DNA from: Bog-532 sp963805255
GTDB lineage: Bacteria > Actinomycetota > Actinomycetes > Streptosporangiales > Streptosporangiaceae
DNA length: 64,000 nucleotides
Assembly (NCBI GenBank): GCA_963805255.1
Contig: CAWDTK010000030.1
Location: 62,001-126,000 of the forward strand
Direction: 5' to 3'
Positions within the stretch are counted from its first letter, which is position 1. Every line of letters starts with the position of its first letter. The position numbers were made by a program, and so were the translations under genes. Shown piece by piece: positions 26,482 through 34,601 of the stretch. The notes beneath the pieces are model-generated. The model saw nothing but the letters and a program-made list of their open reading frames with translations. It ran no database searches and had not been told where the DNA came from.

Positions 26482-27680
26482 GACTGGAGTATCCGGTCAT
26501 GTTGGCGGCCGTTTGGCGTTGACCGTTGCTGCCCGACGTAGTGGAAGGTCGGTTTTGGGTGCATCAGGAAGTCGTGGTGAGAGATGTTCCACGCGTATGC
26601 GCCCGCCATCGAGAATGCCACGATGTCCCCGGTGCGGATCTGCTCGACTGGCATTTGCCGCGCGAACACGTCCTTTGGCGTGCATAGCTGGCCGACCAGG
26701 GTGGCCGGGCCGCCGCTCATCGCCGGTCCTGTGCTTTCCTGCGGAATCACAACGAACGGCTGATTGTGATTCTTGGTGGCGGGTGTCCTGATGCGGTGGG
26801 TCCCTCCGCGCAGCACGGCGTACCACTGGCCGTGGGCCTTTTTCACATCGAGAACCTTAGTGACGTACCAGCCTGAATAGACGGTGATGGCCCGGCCGGG
26901 CTCGATACGCAGCGTTTCGCCGGGGAGTGCCATTTTCGCGATCCCTTGGCCGTAGGTGGTCCAGTCGAACCGGTGCCACGGGTCAGCGTAGTCGACGGCC
27001 ATCCCGCCCCCCAGGTTGAACTCGGGTGCCGTGCAACCGGCTTTGCCGAGCCATGCCCGGCCCCAGGCCAGGATCTCGCTGGCTTGGCGCAAACTGGCTT
27101 GCGCATCAAGGCCAGAGGCCAGGTGAGCGTGGATCCCGCGAAGCCGCACCTGGGGAGCAAAGCGCAGGATGCCGTGGCATGCCTCGATGGCCTCGGGGTC
27201 CATGCCGAACGGGCCACTCATCACCAGCGCCGCCCCTTGGCGGTCACCGGCCAGGTTGACCCGCAGGAGCACGTCAACCCCCATGTCGGCAGCGCGGGCA
27301 GCGTCGGCCAGGCGAGTCAGTTCGTGTGGACTCTCCACGTGGATGCGTTCAACGCGCAACTGCCGGGCAAGCGCCAGCTCGTGGTCGGTCTTTCCGGGTC
27401 CGCCGAAGGCGAGCCGCGTGTCCGGCAGCACTTGGCGCACGTGCGCTAGTTCACCGCCGGATGCCATCTCGATCCCATCCACGTACGGGGCCAGCGTGAT
27501 GAGCAGGGCCGGGTCCGGGTTGGCCTTGGCTGCATAGAAGATTTCTGGTGCTCCCGTGCCCGAGAGCGCGGTTCGGATCGCTGCCGCGTGTGACTCCAGG
27601 TCTGCCAAGTCGTACACATAGGCGGGCAGTTCGTCGTCGGTTAGCTCTTCAGTCCGCTTGCGTACGCGATCTGTGATCAC
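26478..27680 (-). CDS. Fold-type III PLP-dependent decarboxylase (DAP/ornithine decarboxylase family)
   Basis: The 400-residue alanine-racemase-fold decarboxylase has the PLP Lys in EIFYAAKANPDPALL, HAHLASGLDAQ in the barrel and the phosphate-binding GGGMAVDYADP. EPGRAITVYSGWYV comes from the cofactor site. The LVGQLCTPKDVF motif supplies the active-site Cys and Asp, and GAYAWNISHHDFLMHPKP is the usual C-terminal signature. It is shorter and more divergent than LysA and lacks a lysine-pathway context, so the substrate is probably another diamino acid or a carrier/siderophore intermediate. It starts 16 bases after the GntR gene and overlaps the methyltransferase, all one operon. Confidence 0.88.
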   Translation of the reverse strand: MITDRVRKRTEELTDDELPAYVYDLADLESHAAAIRTALSGTGAPEIFYAAKANPDPALLITLAPYVDGIEMASGGELAHVRQVLPDTRLAFGGPGKTDHELALARQLRVERIHVESPHELTRLADAARAADMGVDVLLRVNLAGDRQGAALVMSGPFGMDPEAIEACHGILRFAPQVRLRGIHAHLASGLDAQASLRQASEILAWGRAWLGKAGCTAPEFNLGGGMAVDYADPWHRFDWTTYGQGIAKMALPGETLRIEPGRAITVYSGWYVTKVLDVKKAHGQWYAVLRGGTHRIRTPATKNHNQPFVVIPQESTGPAMSGGPATLVGQLCTPKDVFARQMPVEQIRTGDIVAFSMAGAYAWNISHHDFLMHPKPTFHYVGQQRSTPNGRQHDRILQS

Positions 27681-27696
27681 TGTTATCCCATTTCTG

Positions 27697-28458
27697 TTAC
27701 GCGAGAGCGAAGGTGTTCTCGATTACGAGGTAGTGGGCGGGTGTGACCGTGGTGGTCACCTCAACGACGCGCCCGTCTGCGGTCTTACCAAGATGAACGA
27801 TGTCAAGCACGTTGCGCTCTGGGCTTATCTCTAGCGCGTTCGCCTCGGCTTCGGTCGGTGACCGGACGGCGACCCGTTCACTGGCTTCGGTCTGCCGATA
27901 GCCGAGTTCGGCCAGCGCCGTCTTGACACCACCGACGATCACCGGCCCAGGCTGCTCCAGCACAGTGTCAGCCGCGATCTCCAACGGGATCCATGAGGCG
28001 TTGAGACGGACCGGGATGCCCGACGCCAGCAGCCGCCGCCTGCGCACGAGGCAATTCACGACCCCTGTTGGCAGCCCAAGGGCCGTGGCGATCTCGTCGG
28101 GTGGCGATGCGTGTTCGGTTGTGATCTCATGCTGCGGTTCTAGGCCGAGCGAGCGGATTTCGGCGTCGAAAGCGCCATGGGCGCACCCACACTCGCGGCT
28201 CTGACGTGAATACCTCGTCGGCGAGTGCAGCATCGGCGGCAACCACGTGACGATCGTGCCGCGCCCCTGCTTGGGGCGGACCAGACCCTCGGCCGCCAGC
28301 ACCTGCATCGCCCGGTTGACCAGGCTACGGGAGGCCCCGTAACGCTCGGCAAGCGCCGGCTCGGGGGGAAGGGGCGATGCGGGGGGGTATCGGCCTTCGG
28401 TGATCTCCCGGCGAATGTCCTCGGCGATCTCACGAAAGCCGAGCCTGTGTTGTGGCAT
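27697..28458 (-). CDS. GntR/UTRA-family transcriptional regulator
   Basis: The 253-residue protein has an N-terminal winged helix with PLPPEPALAERYGASRSLVN and RAMQVLAAEGLVRPKQGRG. A C-terminal UTRA ligand domain contains SGIPVRLNASWIP and TETTVTPAHY-like sequence. It resembles KorSA-type regulators of Streptomyces integrative elements as well as metabolic GntR proteins. It heads the minus-strand operon with the decarboxylase and methyltransferase. Two CCAAACGTTTG palindromes in the upstream divergent promoter (28515-28590) are its likely operators, so it should repress itself, the operon and the plus-strand DUF6284-like gene. Confidence 0.88.
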   Translation of the reverse strand: MPQHRLGFREIAEDIRREITEGRYPPASPLPPEPALAERYGASRSLVNRAMQVLAAEGLVRPKQGRGTIVTWLPPMLHSPTRYSRQSRECGCAHGAFDAEIRSLGLEPQHEITTEHASPPDEIATALGLPTGVVNCLVRRRRLLASGIPVRLNASWIPLEIAADTVLEQPGPVIVGGVKTALAELGYRQTEASERVAVRSPTEAEANALEISPERNVLDIVHLGKTADGRVVEVTTTVTPAHYLVIENTFALA

Positions 28459-28514
28459 CTACGCGCGCCCCTCCCCATCCGTTTAGGTCTGCCTGACTCA
28501 CCTTACGTTATTCG

Positions 28515-28590
28515 CCAAACGTTTGAGGTCTCTTGACAGGCAGAGGGCGACCGTCGCACTATGAGTAAACGCCAAACGTTTGGTGTTTAC
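28515..28590. promoter_or_regulatory. Divergent promoter with paired GntR operators
   Basis: Two sites contain CCAAACGTTTG: one at 28515-28525, and one inside a near-perfect 26-bp palindrome at 28565-28590 (12 of 13 pairs). Between them lies a plus-strand promoter-like TTGACA (28533-28538) with an 18-base spacer to CACTAT (28557-28562). Binding at both sites would cover promoters in both directions. Confidence 0.72.
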
Positions 28591-28676
28591 CGATCATCCG
28601 GACGTCCCGGGACGGGCGAAGCCGCCAAGCATGACCCGTCCCGGGACTCCTTCCCAGCAAGGAAGGCACACAGATC

Positions 28677-28907
28677 ATGACATGGAACGAACGCGTCCGG
28701 GAGGAGCCGACTGCGGCTGACCTGGCCGCTATCGAGGCGGAGTGGCCGCTGGTTGAGGCGGAGCTGGGCCTGCTGGACGCGGAGATCGTGGCTCTGTCGG
28801 CTGCGGGTGGCCCGTCGCCGCTGGATTGGCGTCGGCTGCGGCGCGCGGAGCGCCGGGTGCTGGCGGCGCGGCTGCGGCCGTGGATGAGTGCCCGCACACC
28901 TACGTGA
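28677..28907 (+). CDS. DUF6284-like small protein
   Basis: The 76-residue protein reads EPTAADLAAIEAEWPLVEAE through LLDAEIVALSA, ending in an Arg-rich helix. It closely resembles DUF6284 proteins that sit opposite KorSA-like regulators in actinobacterial integrative elements. The ATG at 28677 has GGAAGG upstream. It is driven by the operator-flanked promoter at about 28535. The function is unknown; the high helix content and charge suggest a small regulator or partner of the GntR protein. Confidence 0.65.
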   Translation: MTWNERVREEPTAADLAAIEAEWPLVEAELGLLDAEIVALSAAGGPSPLDWRRLRRAERRVLAARLRPWMSARTPT

Positions 28908-29146
28908 CCGACCGGCTGTGCGTCGTGCTGTCCGGGGTGTGGTGGTGCAACAGCGGCCCCGACTTCGATCCCGCCCAGGCGGTCCCGGTCTACCCTGGTG
29001 GCTTCGTGCGCCGGGTAGCGGGGACCCCGCACTATGACGGGGCGCGGGTGGACGCCGCCGAGCCCGCAGTCATCGCGGTCAGCGGCGACGGCCCGGTCGG
29101 GCAGGAATGGATGGACCCGTCCCAGCCAGTGCTGCGGCGCCTGTAA
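28889..29146 (+). pseudogene. Cupin-domain protein, N-terminus missing
   Basis: The frame reads HTYVTDRLCVVLSGVWWCNS through PVYPGGFVRRVAGTPHYDG and ends VGQEWMDPSQPVLRRL. This is the C-terminal two thirds of a small cupin with its second metal-binding His (TPHYDG). The expected N-terminal strands with the HxH motif are absent. The frame opens upstream only through the end of the DUF6284-like gene in a different phase, so the gene was truncated or fused here. Confidence 0.65.
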
Positions 29147-29589
29147 TCCGGCCGTTTCTCCGCGACGTCGCCGCCGGGCGGGGCAAGGCGGCTGCGCACA
29201 GGCTTGCTTACCGTATGACGGCGGGCAGCACCAGGGCGCGGTCCTGCTGGCCCAGAGGCTGGCCGGTGAGTTTCCCGGCCCGGGAGATCCGGTGCAGGAG
29301 GATGCTGCGGTGCACGACGGGTGGCCGTGCGTACGGGACCCGGCAGTGACCTGCCGGGTCCTGCACGAGGCGGGCGCCCGGGTGGTTCCATCGTCCCGGA
29401 CGGGGTCAGCTTCCCCATATCCACCTCACGGATCCTGCCCGGCATCCATGTCCGCCACCTCGGCCAAGACGCCTAGCCGCTCTCCGAATTGCATCAGTCG
29501 CCCCGGTTCCCGCCATGCTCACGCTGTGGCTTGCCGCCACACGACTTCACGGAAAATCTGCCCATTCCTCATCTCACTGGAGGCTCGCG
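29147..29589. other. Degenerate stretch before the MBL hydrolase
   Basis: Several frames are partly open (for example one with AVLLAQRLAGEFPGPGDPVQ) but none shows a family resemblance. A small remnant gene is possible. The ribosome site GGAGG for the next gene ends the region. Confidence 0.35.
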
Positions 29590-30231
29590 ATGCGGTTCAT
29601 CAAGCTTGGACACTCCTGCGTCAGGCTGGAGAAAGATGGTGCCGTCGTGGTCATCGACCCTGGCACGTGGTCGGACGCGGCGACGGCCCTGGCCGGAGCG
29701 GCCGCGGTCATGGTCACCCACGAGCATGAGGACCATCTCGACGCTGACGCGGTGCGCACCGCGCTGCGGGCCAGCCCGGAACTGACGCTGTGGACCACTC
29801 CGTTGGTCACCGCGCAGTTCGCCGAGTTCGGCGACCGGGTGCATGAGACCCGCCATGGTGACGCGCTGTCCGTCGCCGGCTTTGACGTACACGTCTACGG
29901 CCACGTTCATGCGCCGATCCACAAGGAGATCCCGCAGGTGGCGAACGCGGCCTTCCTGGTCGACGGCGAACTGTTCCACCCCGGCGACTCGTTCACCGTC
30001 CCCGAGGATCAAGTCCGGACCCTCCTCCTGCCGATCAGCGCCCCCTGGCTCAAGGCCGGGGAGATGATCGACTACTTCCGCGAGGTCGCCCCTGCCCGCG
30101 CCTACGCGATCCACGATGCGATCTTGAGTGACAACGGCCTGGGCATCATGACCAACCTGATGGCGCTTGCCGCCGCCCCCACCAGCGCGCCAGTCGCGAG
30201 GCTGGACCCTGGCACCAGCCTGGAGCTGTGA
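29590..30231 (+). CDS. MBL-fold metallo-hydrolase
   Basis: The 213-residue protein has the metallo-beta-lactamase fold start MRFIKLGHSCVRLEKDGAVV and the zinc motif THEHEDHLD. Later metal ligands are FHPGDSFTVPE and HVHAPIHKEI. It resembles the UlaG/YcfZ-type stand-alone hydrolases; no substrate can be assigned. ATG 29590 is set by GGAGG with six bases spacing. It may be cargo of the element together with the upstream small genes. Confidence 0.88.
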   Translation: MRFIKLGHSCVRLEKDGAVVVIDPGTWSDAATALAGAAAVMVTHEHEDHLDADAVRTALRASPELTLWTTPLVTAQFAEFGDRVHETRHGDALSVAGFDVHVYGHVHAPIHKEIPQVANAAFLVDGELFHPGDSFTVPEDQVRTLLLPISAPWLKAGEMIDYFREVAPARAYAIHDAILSDNGLGIMTNLMALAAAPTSAPVARLDPGTSLEL

Positions 30232-30351
30232 TTCGGCCGGAGACGCCGAGGAAAGGGCACCGCTGCCTGGCTTGGGTCCCTCGGCAATGAGGACAGCGAC
30301 CCTGCTCGGTAAGCCCGGATCTTACTTATCGAGGTGCTACAGGATGTGCCG

Positions 30352-30597
30352 ATGAGTCAAGACACCTTGCTAACCCTGTCGCGCTGGCAATGGGAGCAGC
30401 TGCTCAGCGAGTGCCGATGGCGTGCGACGGATCTGCACGTCGTCCATAACGCGGCGACTGCGAACTGGACACCAAGCGTCGAGGAAGACGGCAGCGTGCG
30501 GCACCGTGGCGTATGCCAGGCGAGTCCGTCTGATCAGCGGCAACGCCAAGCACCTGAGAACGCCGATCCTCTTACCGATTACCGATATGGAGCCGAT
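30352..30597 (+). CDS. Unrecognised short ORF
   Basis: From ATG 30352 the frame reads MSQDTLLTLSRWQWEQLLSE and stays open in phase into the tautomerase remnant. A GAGGTG lies upstream, but at a long distance. The Trp-rich start is unusual. It may be a real N-terminus of something now fused to the remnant, or noise; no family is recognised. Confidence 0.3.
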
Positions 30598-30984
30598 GTG
30601 CCCGTCTACACCTGCACCGCCCCCCGGGGAACTTTGACGAGTGAGTCGAAGGCCGCGCTGGCGGCCGAGATCAGCCCGATTCACGCGGCTATCAACAAAG
30701 TGCTAACTCTACGTGACCGTCTAAGAGTTGCCGGCTGACAGCGTCTTCCCGGGCGGGGAGCCCGGGAAGACGCTGATCATCACCGGCTGGGCGCGACGAG
30801 GACATCCGCAGGAGGCGTTGACGCGGCTCGCACTGGAGTTGGCTTCAGCAGGCTCGCGCATCTCAGGAGTGGACGAACGCCACGTCATGGTGGTGATCCA
30901 GGACAGCCTCGCGCGGTCCGCCGCGGCCGGGTCCTGCCCGAGCCCGGGCAGGAGGAGGAGTGGTTGCGTCAGGCCAAGACCTGA
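30598..30984 (+). pseudogene. 4-oxalocrotonate tautomerase-family protein, broken
   Basis: GTG 30598 starts PVYTCTAPRGTLTSESKAAL, with the N-terminal catalytic Pro, through IHAAINKV. After a frame change near 30705 the reading continues YVTV, stop TAA (30722-30724), then ELPADSVFPGGEPGKTLIIT and GWARRGHPQEALTRL through VMVVIQDSLARSAAAG. A further frame change near 30940 gives VLPEPGQEEEWLRQAKT and a stop at 30984. Two frameshifts and an in-frame stop kill the gene. A perfect 14-bp hairpin (30741-30773) lies inside the former coding sequence. Confidence 0.8.
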
Positions 30985-31242
30985 AGTCCGAAGCCAGGTG
31001 CGTCCTTCCCCGCGTAGCCGAGCATCTGCCGGTCCTTGGCTCAAAAAAAAGACCGTAAAGAAAGTTCTCACAGGCAAGGGGCCATAGGAGCCCAATAGGG
31101 CGAATGGTTCACTAACAGAGAACTGAGCTACCCCGCCCTGGCCAGGCAGAACGCAGCGCGTCGGCCTAGCGTGCGCACGTGTTGGGCATCAGCAAGCGCT
31201 CAGAGCCGAGTTGACGGTCCCCGGCCGCGCCCCCACGCACGC

Positions 31243-31474
31243 CTACTCTGGCTCACCCTTGGTTGCGGTGCCGCCAGCGGCGCGGTATGCGTCGAAGAAG
31301 TCGGCTACGCCCGCGTTCGCCCGGTACGGCTCAAGCCGCCCGGCGAGAAAGCGTAGGCGCGTATCCGTCCGCGCTGAGTTCGTTCGGCCTGCCAGGATTG
31401 CCATGCGCGTCGCCATGTCTGCCGCGTGCTCGATCTCGCCGAGCTGCACGTAATCCTCTGCGAGCCAGCTTCTA
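31243..31474 (-). pseudogene. C-terminal fragment of a TPR-type XRE regulator
   Basis: The minus frame gives AEDYVQLGEIEHAADMATRM and AILAGRTNSARTDTRLRFLA, ending GVADFFDAYRAAGG. This is the C-terminal tetratricopeptide-like end of actinobacterial XRE regulators. The N-terminal HTH and most repeats are absent: at about 31474 the sequence switches to an integrase fragment on the opposite strand. Confidence 0.65.
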
Positions 31475-31900
31475 GTCCTGCTGCTGCAAGCCCACAAGGC
31501 AAAGCAAGAAGCCGAGGGCACGGCCGCCCGCCAGCTCTGGCACGACGAAGGATGGGTGTTCGCCAACCCGGACGGCCGCCCGCTTAACCCGAACACCGAT
31601 TACCACGAGTGGAAAGCGCTCCTCACCGAGGCTGGTGTACATGACGGACGGCTGCACGACGCGCGGCACACCGCCGCCACCGTGCTAGGAATCCTCGCTG
31701 TGCCGACGCCTACGGCCATGGCCATCATGGGATGGTCGAGCGCGGCAATGGCCACCAGGTATCAGCACGTGCTCGATTCCATCCTCAAGGGCGTGGCCGG
31801 GCAGGTCGGCGGGCTGCTCTGGGACGCCCCCGAGAGCGACCTGGCCGCCGCCGACGATGACGACGGCGAGGGAACCACCGGGGTGCTCGCTCCGGCCTGA
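31475..31900 (+). pseudogene. int: Tyrosine integrase, C-terminal catalytic fragment
   Basis: The frame reads VLLLQAHKAKQEAEGTAARQ, LWHDEGWVFANPDGRPL and the catalytic LHDARHTAATVLG (HxxR). It ends MGWSSAAMATRYQHV, with the nucleophile Tyr, and an acidic tail. It is the last third of a pSAM2-type integrase; the N-terminal and first catalytic Arg regions are missing, cut at 31474. It ends 80 bases before attachment core B, the normal place for int in such elements. Confidence 0.85.
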
Positions 31901-31930
31901 TCCAGTGGCCAACTGTGACCAGCACGGCAA

Positions 31931-31959
31931 AGGGCCAGCCCAAGCGATGGGCTAGCCCT
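31931..31959 (+). terminator. Terminator after the integrase fragment
   Basis: An 11-bp arm (31931-31941) pairs with 31949-31959 with one mismatch, followed by GACGTTTT. It is a factor-independent-type terminator between the integrase stop and attachment core B. Confidence 0.65.
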
Positions 31960-31980
31960 GACGTTTTGGCTGGTTAGAGC

Positions 31981-32037
31981 TGGCGGAGGATGCGAGATTC
32001 GAACTCGCGAGGGCTTGCACCCAACACGCTTTCCAAG
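31981..32037. other. Attachment-site remnant B (3' half of tRNA-Ser(GGA))
   Basis: These 57 bases match 41934-41990 (the 3' half of tRNA-Ser(GGA)) with two differences in the variable arm. Identity starts at the CCA end and stops at CTTTCCAAG in the anticodon loop. It separates two integrative elements arranged in tandem. Confidence 0.88.
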
Positions 32038-32261
32038 TCTGTAGGTCCGTGTTCACCGTGGGTCGTCGCCGTCTGCGACCTGCGGTGGTACGGCCGAGAG
32101 TGGCCAGGAGAACCTGGGCGAACATAGCTGGATGAGACTAGCAATGAGACTACGGACCTCGCCTGCGGGCTTGGCCGTGGAGCGGCACGCCGCCCAGAAG
32201 GCCGCAGAGCTAGCAGCCTTAGCGGAAGGTCGGCAGTTCGATCCTGCCCCTGACCACATAG
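32038..32261. repeat. Element-end repeat, copy B
   Basis: About 224 bases over 90 percent identical by eye to 14319-14541. The last part contains GGCAG-TTCGATC-CTGCC, a perfect 5-bp T-arm, then CCCTGACCAC: a second tRNA 3'-half-like sequence in plus orientation. The split integrase gene starts 95 bases later. Confidence 0.8.
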
Positions 32262-32356
32262 TCTCTCTGATCTGCGGAAATGCCGCCTCGTGGAGCCGGG
32301 TGCGCCGTCCGCTCGATGCGCACAGCGCTTGTCGAGCTTCCGCTTACGGAGGCTGC

Positions 32357-32656
32357 ATGTCCAGGGAATCCCCCAAGAAAATCGGTCGGGGCTACGAGCG
32401 CAACCTCGATGCCGGCCAGTTCCAGCCCATGATCGACAGCTGGGACCTCCACCTTCGGGCCGAGAAGAAATCGGCCAAGACGATCCGCACCTACCTTGAG
32501 GCAGCGCAGTGGTTCGCTGCTGAGTACCTCATCCCGGCTGGGTTCACAGGCTGGGACGGGGTCCGGGCAAAGCAGGTCCAGGAGTGGACGGTCACCCTTC
32601 TGGGCCGCTATTCGGACTCCTACGCCAACAACCAGTTCCGCGCCCTCCAGCAGTTC
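32357..32656 (+). pseudogene. int: Tyrosine integrase, N-terminal part (split by insertions)
   Basis: One hundred codons from ATG 32357 (GGAGG upstream) encode the SAM-like core-binding domain: MSRESPKKIGRGYERN, LRAEKKSAKTIRTYLEAAQW and SYANNQFRALQQF. The gene is cut at TTC (32654-32656), the duplicated target of IS3 element c. It resumes in frame at 37746. Removing the insertion and one TTC restores QQFFKWHATEDP and a 313-residue protein. Confidence 0.9.
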
Positions 32657-32686
32657 TGGAGTGTTCCCGCTTTTTTGGACACCGAA

Positions 32687-32922
32687 TTAGGCTGCCAACT
32701 GACTGAGTTTCTTATACCCTAGTTCGTATTCCTCGGGTGTCAAGTACCCAAGCGTTGAATGTCTCCGGACCGGATTGTAATAGTTGCCAATCCAGTCGGA
32801 CGTCTCCCTTTCCAGGCTTGCGAGCGTCGGCCACGGACGGGTGTGGATCAGCTCTTTCTTGTACGTCGCGAAGAACGATTCCGATACGGCATTATCGTAA
32901 CAGATTCCTGTCCTTCCCAGTG
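32687..32922 (-). pseudogene. IS3 element c OrfB, C-terminal piece
   Basis: It encodes RTGICYDNAVSESFFATYKK with the catalytic Glu, then the C-terminal YYNPVRRHSTLGYLTPEEYE and the stop. It is separated from the middle piece by the IS66 insertion in CACTGGGA, the 8-bp duplication. Confidence 0.85.
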
Positions 32923-34593
32923 GTAAACATTCAGGTCCCTGGACCCGGTGTTGCGGCGAGTAATCGTGGGTTACGTTCCAGCGTCGGGCGTGGTGTTGCC
33001 GTGGTGGCTGAGCGTGGTTTTCGGGATGATTGCGGGCTGTGACCGATGCGCCGCCCGGGGAGCCGTCCGCGGATCCGCGTGATGCGCTGATCCGGGAGCA
33101 GGCGCAGCTGATCGCGGCGCAGGCCGGGCAGATCGCCGCGCTGGAGGCGGTGGTCGCTGACCTCCGGGAGCAGCTGGGGACGGCGGCGCGCGCAGGGTCG
33201 CGGAACAGCGGGAACTCCTCGATGCCGCCGAGCTCGGACGACCTGCCGGGCCGGAAGCCGCCGCGCAAGCAGCGGCGCGCTGCTGAGCGGGCGGAGAAGA
33301 ACAAGCGCGGGAAGCAGCCGGGCAGCCCGGGGGCGTCCATGACGTGGGAGGTCCCGGACCGGACCGAGGATCACCATCCCGAGGGTGCCTGCTCCTGCGG
33401 CCGTGACCTGGCCGATGCCGCTGACCTGGGGGTTGCCCGGTCGTATCAGCAGCAGGAGATCCCGTCGGCGCCGGCGGAGCGGGTGCAGCACGACCTGCAC
33501 GAGTCCAGGTGCGCCTGCGGCCGGGCGCATGCCGCGGCCCGGCCGGCGGGCGTCCCGGATTCCGCCCTGTCCATCGGGCCCAGGCTGCGAGCCCTGGCCG
33601 TTTACCTGGTCATCTTCCAGCATGTCCCGGTGGAGCGGTGCCGTCAGCTGATCGCCGACGTCACCGGCGCTGCCGTATCGGACGGGTTCATCCATTCCTG
33701 CCTGCGGCAGGCTGCGGGCCTGGCCGCGGAGGTGGTACGGCTGATCCGCGCCCTGATCACCGCCGCAGCGGTCGCGGGGTTCGATGAGACCACGCTGCGG
33801 TCCGGGCCGGCCGGGGAGAAGAAGTACGTGCACGGCGCGTTCACCGAGCGGTACTCGGCGTTCTGGCTGGGCGCCCGCAGCCTGGAGTCCATGCGGGACG
33901 CCGGGATCCTCCCCGGTTTCGCCGGGATCGTGGTCTCCGACCGCTACCAGAATTATTTCCACCCTCGGTGGGAGCACATCGCCGGGAACCAGGCGTGCCT
34001 GTCTCACCTGCTGCGGGACTATGAGGACTGCGCTGAGAGCTACCCGGGCGCGGTCTGGCCCGTGCAGGCGCAGCGGGCGCTGCGCGGCCTGATCCATGCC
34101 TGGCACGCCGCCTGCGAGCAGGGCCTGGACGCCATCCCCGCCGGGGTGCGCAAGCCGCTGGAGCACGAGTTCCGGCACGCCGTCCTCGCGGGCCTGGCCA
34201 GCGTGCCCCGCGTCCCCGGACCGAAGAACAGCACGAAGCAGAAGCCCGGCCGCGAGCTGCTGGAATTCTGCCGCGACCGCCGCAGCGACGTGCTGCTGTT
34301 CACTGAGGACACCAGCGTCTGGCCCACGAATAACATCAGCGAGCGCGGAGTCCGGCCGCTGAAAACCCAGCAGAAGATATCCGGTCGCCTGGCCAGCGAC
34401 GATGTCACCCAGGACCGCCTCGATATCCGCAGCTACATCGACACCGCCCGCAAACACGGCCGCAACGCCATGGACGTCCTGCACGATCTCATGCTCGGCA
34501 AGCCCTGGCGACCTCCGGTGCAGGCATTCTCCCCGTAACCCTAGCCAAATCCCGCGCTACCTATCACCATGCGTGAATGGGCTGAATGCTTAC
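32923..34593 (+). mobile_element. IS66-family element (single-gene type) nested in IS3 element c
   Basis: The 1671-bp element has ends GTAAACATTCAG and the complementary GTAAGCATTCAG. It is flanked by the 8-bp duplication TCCCAGTG (32915-32922 and 34594-34601), the length expected for IS66. It has one transposase gene and no tnpA/tnpB, as in the ISBst12 subgroup. Confidence 0.92.
33039..34538 (+). CDS. IS66-family transposase
   Basis: About 499 residues with an N-terminal coiled coil (AAQAGQIAALEAVVADLREQ), a Ser/Pro/Arg-rich linker and a zinc-finger region with paired CxC motifs (CSCGRDL and CACGRAH). The DDE domain has Asp in AGFDETTLRSG, Asp in VVSDRYQNYF and Glu in NNISERGVRPLKTQ. GTG 33039 fits best; a TTG at 33030 is also in frame. 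The frame is intact, so this copy may be functional. Confidence 0.92.
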   Translation: MTDAPPGEPSADPRDALIREQAQLIAAQAGQIAALEAVVADLREQLGTAARAGSRNSGNSSMPPSSDDLPGRKPPRKQRRAAERAEKNKRGKQPGSPGASMTWEVPDRTEDHHPEGACSCGRDLADAADLGVARSYQQQEIPSAPAERVQHDLHESRCACGRAHAAARPAGVPDSALSIGPRLRALAVYLVIFQHVPVERCRQLIADVTGAAVSDGFIHSCLRQAAGLAAEVVRLIRALITAAAVAGFDETTLRSGPAGEKKYVHGAFTERYSAFWLGARSLESMRDAGILPGFAGIVVSDRYQNYFHPRWEHIAGNQACLSHLLRDYEDCAESYPGAVWPVQAQRALRGLIHAWHAACEQGLDAIPAGVRKPLEHEFRHAVLAGLASVPRVPGPKNSTKQKPGRELLEFCRDRRSDVLLFTEDTSVWPTNNISERGVRPLKTQQKISGRLASDDVTQDRLDIRSYIDTARKHGRNAMDVLHDLMLGKPWRPPVQAFSP

Positions 34594-34601
34594 TCCCAGT
34601 G

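Noticed and set aside
30741..30773. Perfect 14-bp hairpin resembling a terminator
   Set aside because: It falls inside the former coding sequence of the tautomerase remnant, where the codons themselves explain the bases; no T run follows.
32931..34484. 517-codon open frame on the minus strand
   Set aside because: It is antisense to the IS66 transposase, whose DDE motifs and target duplication are clear.
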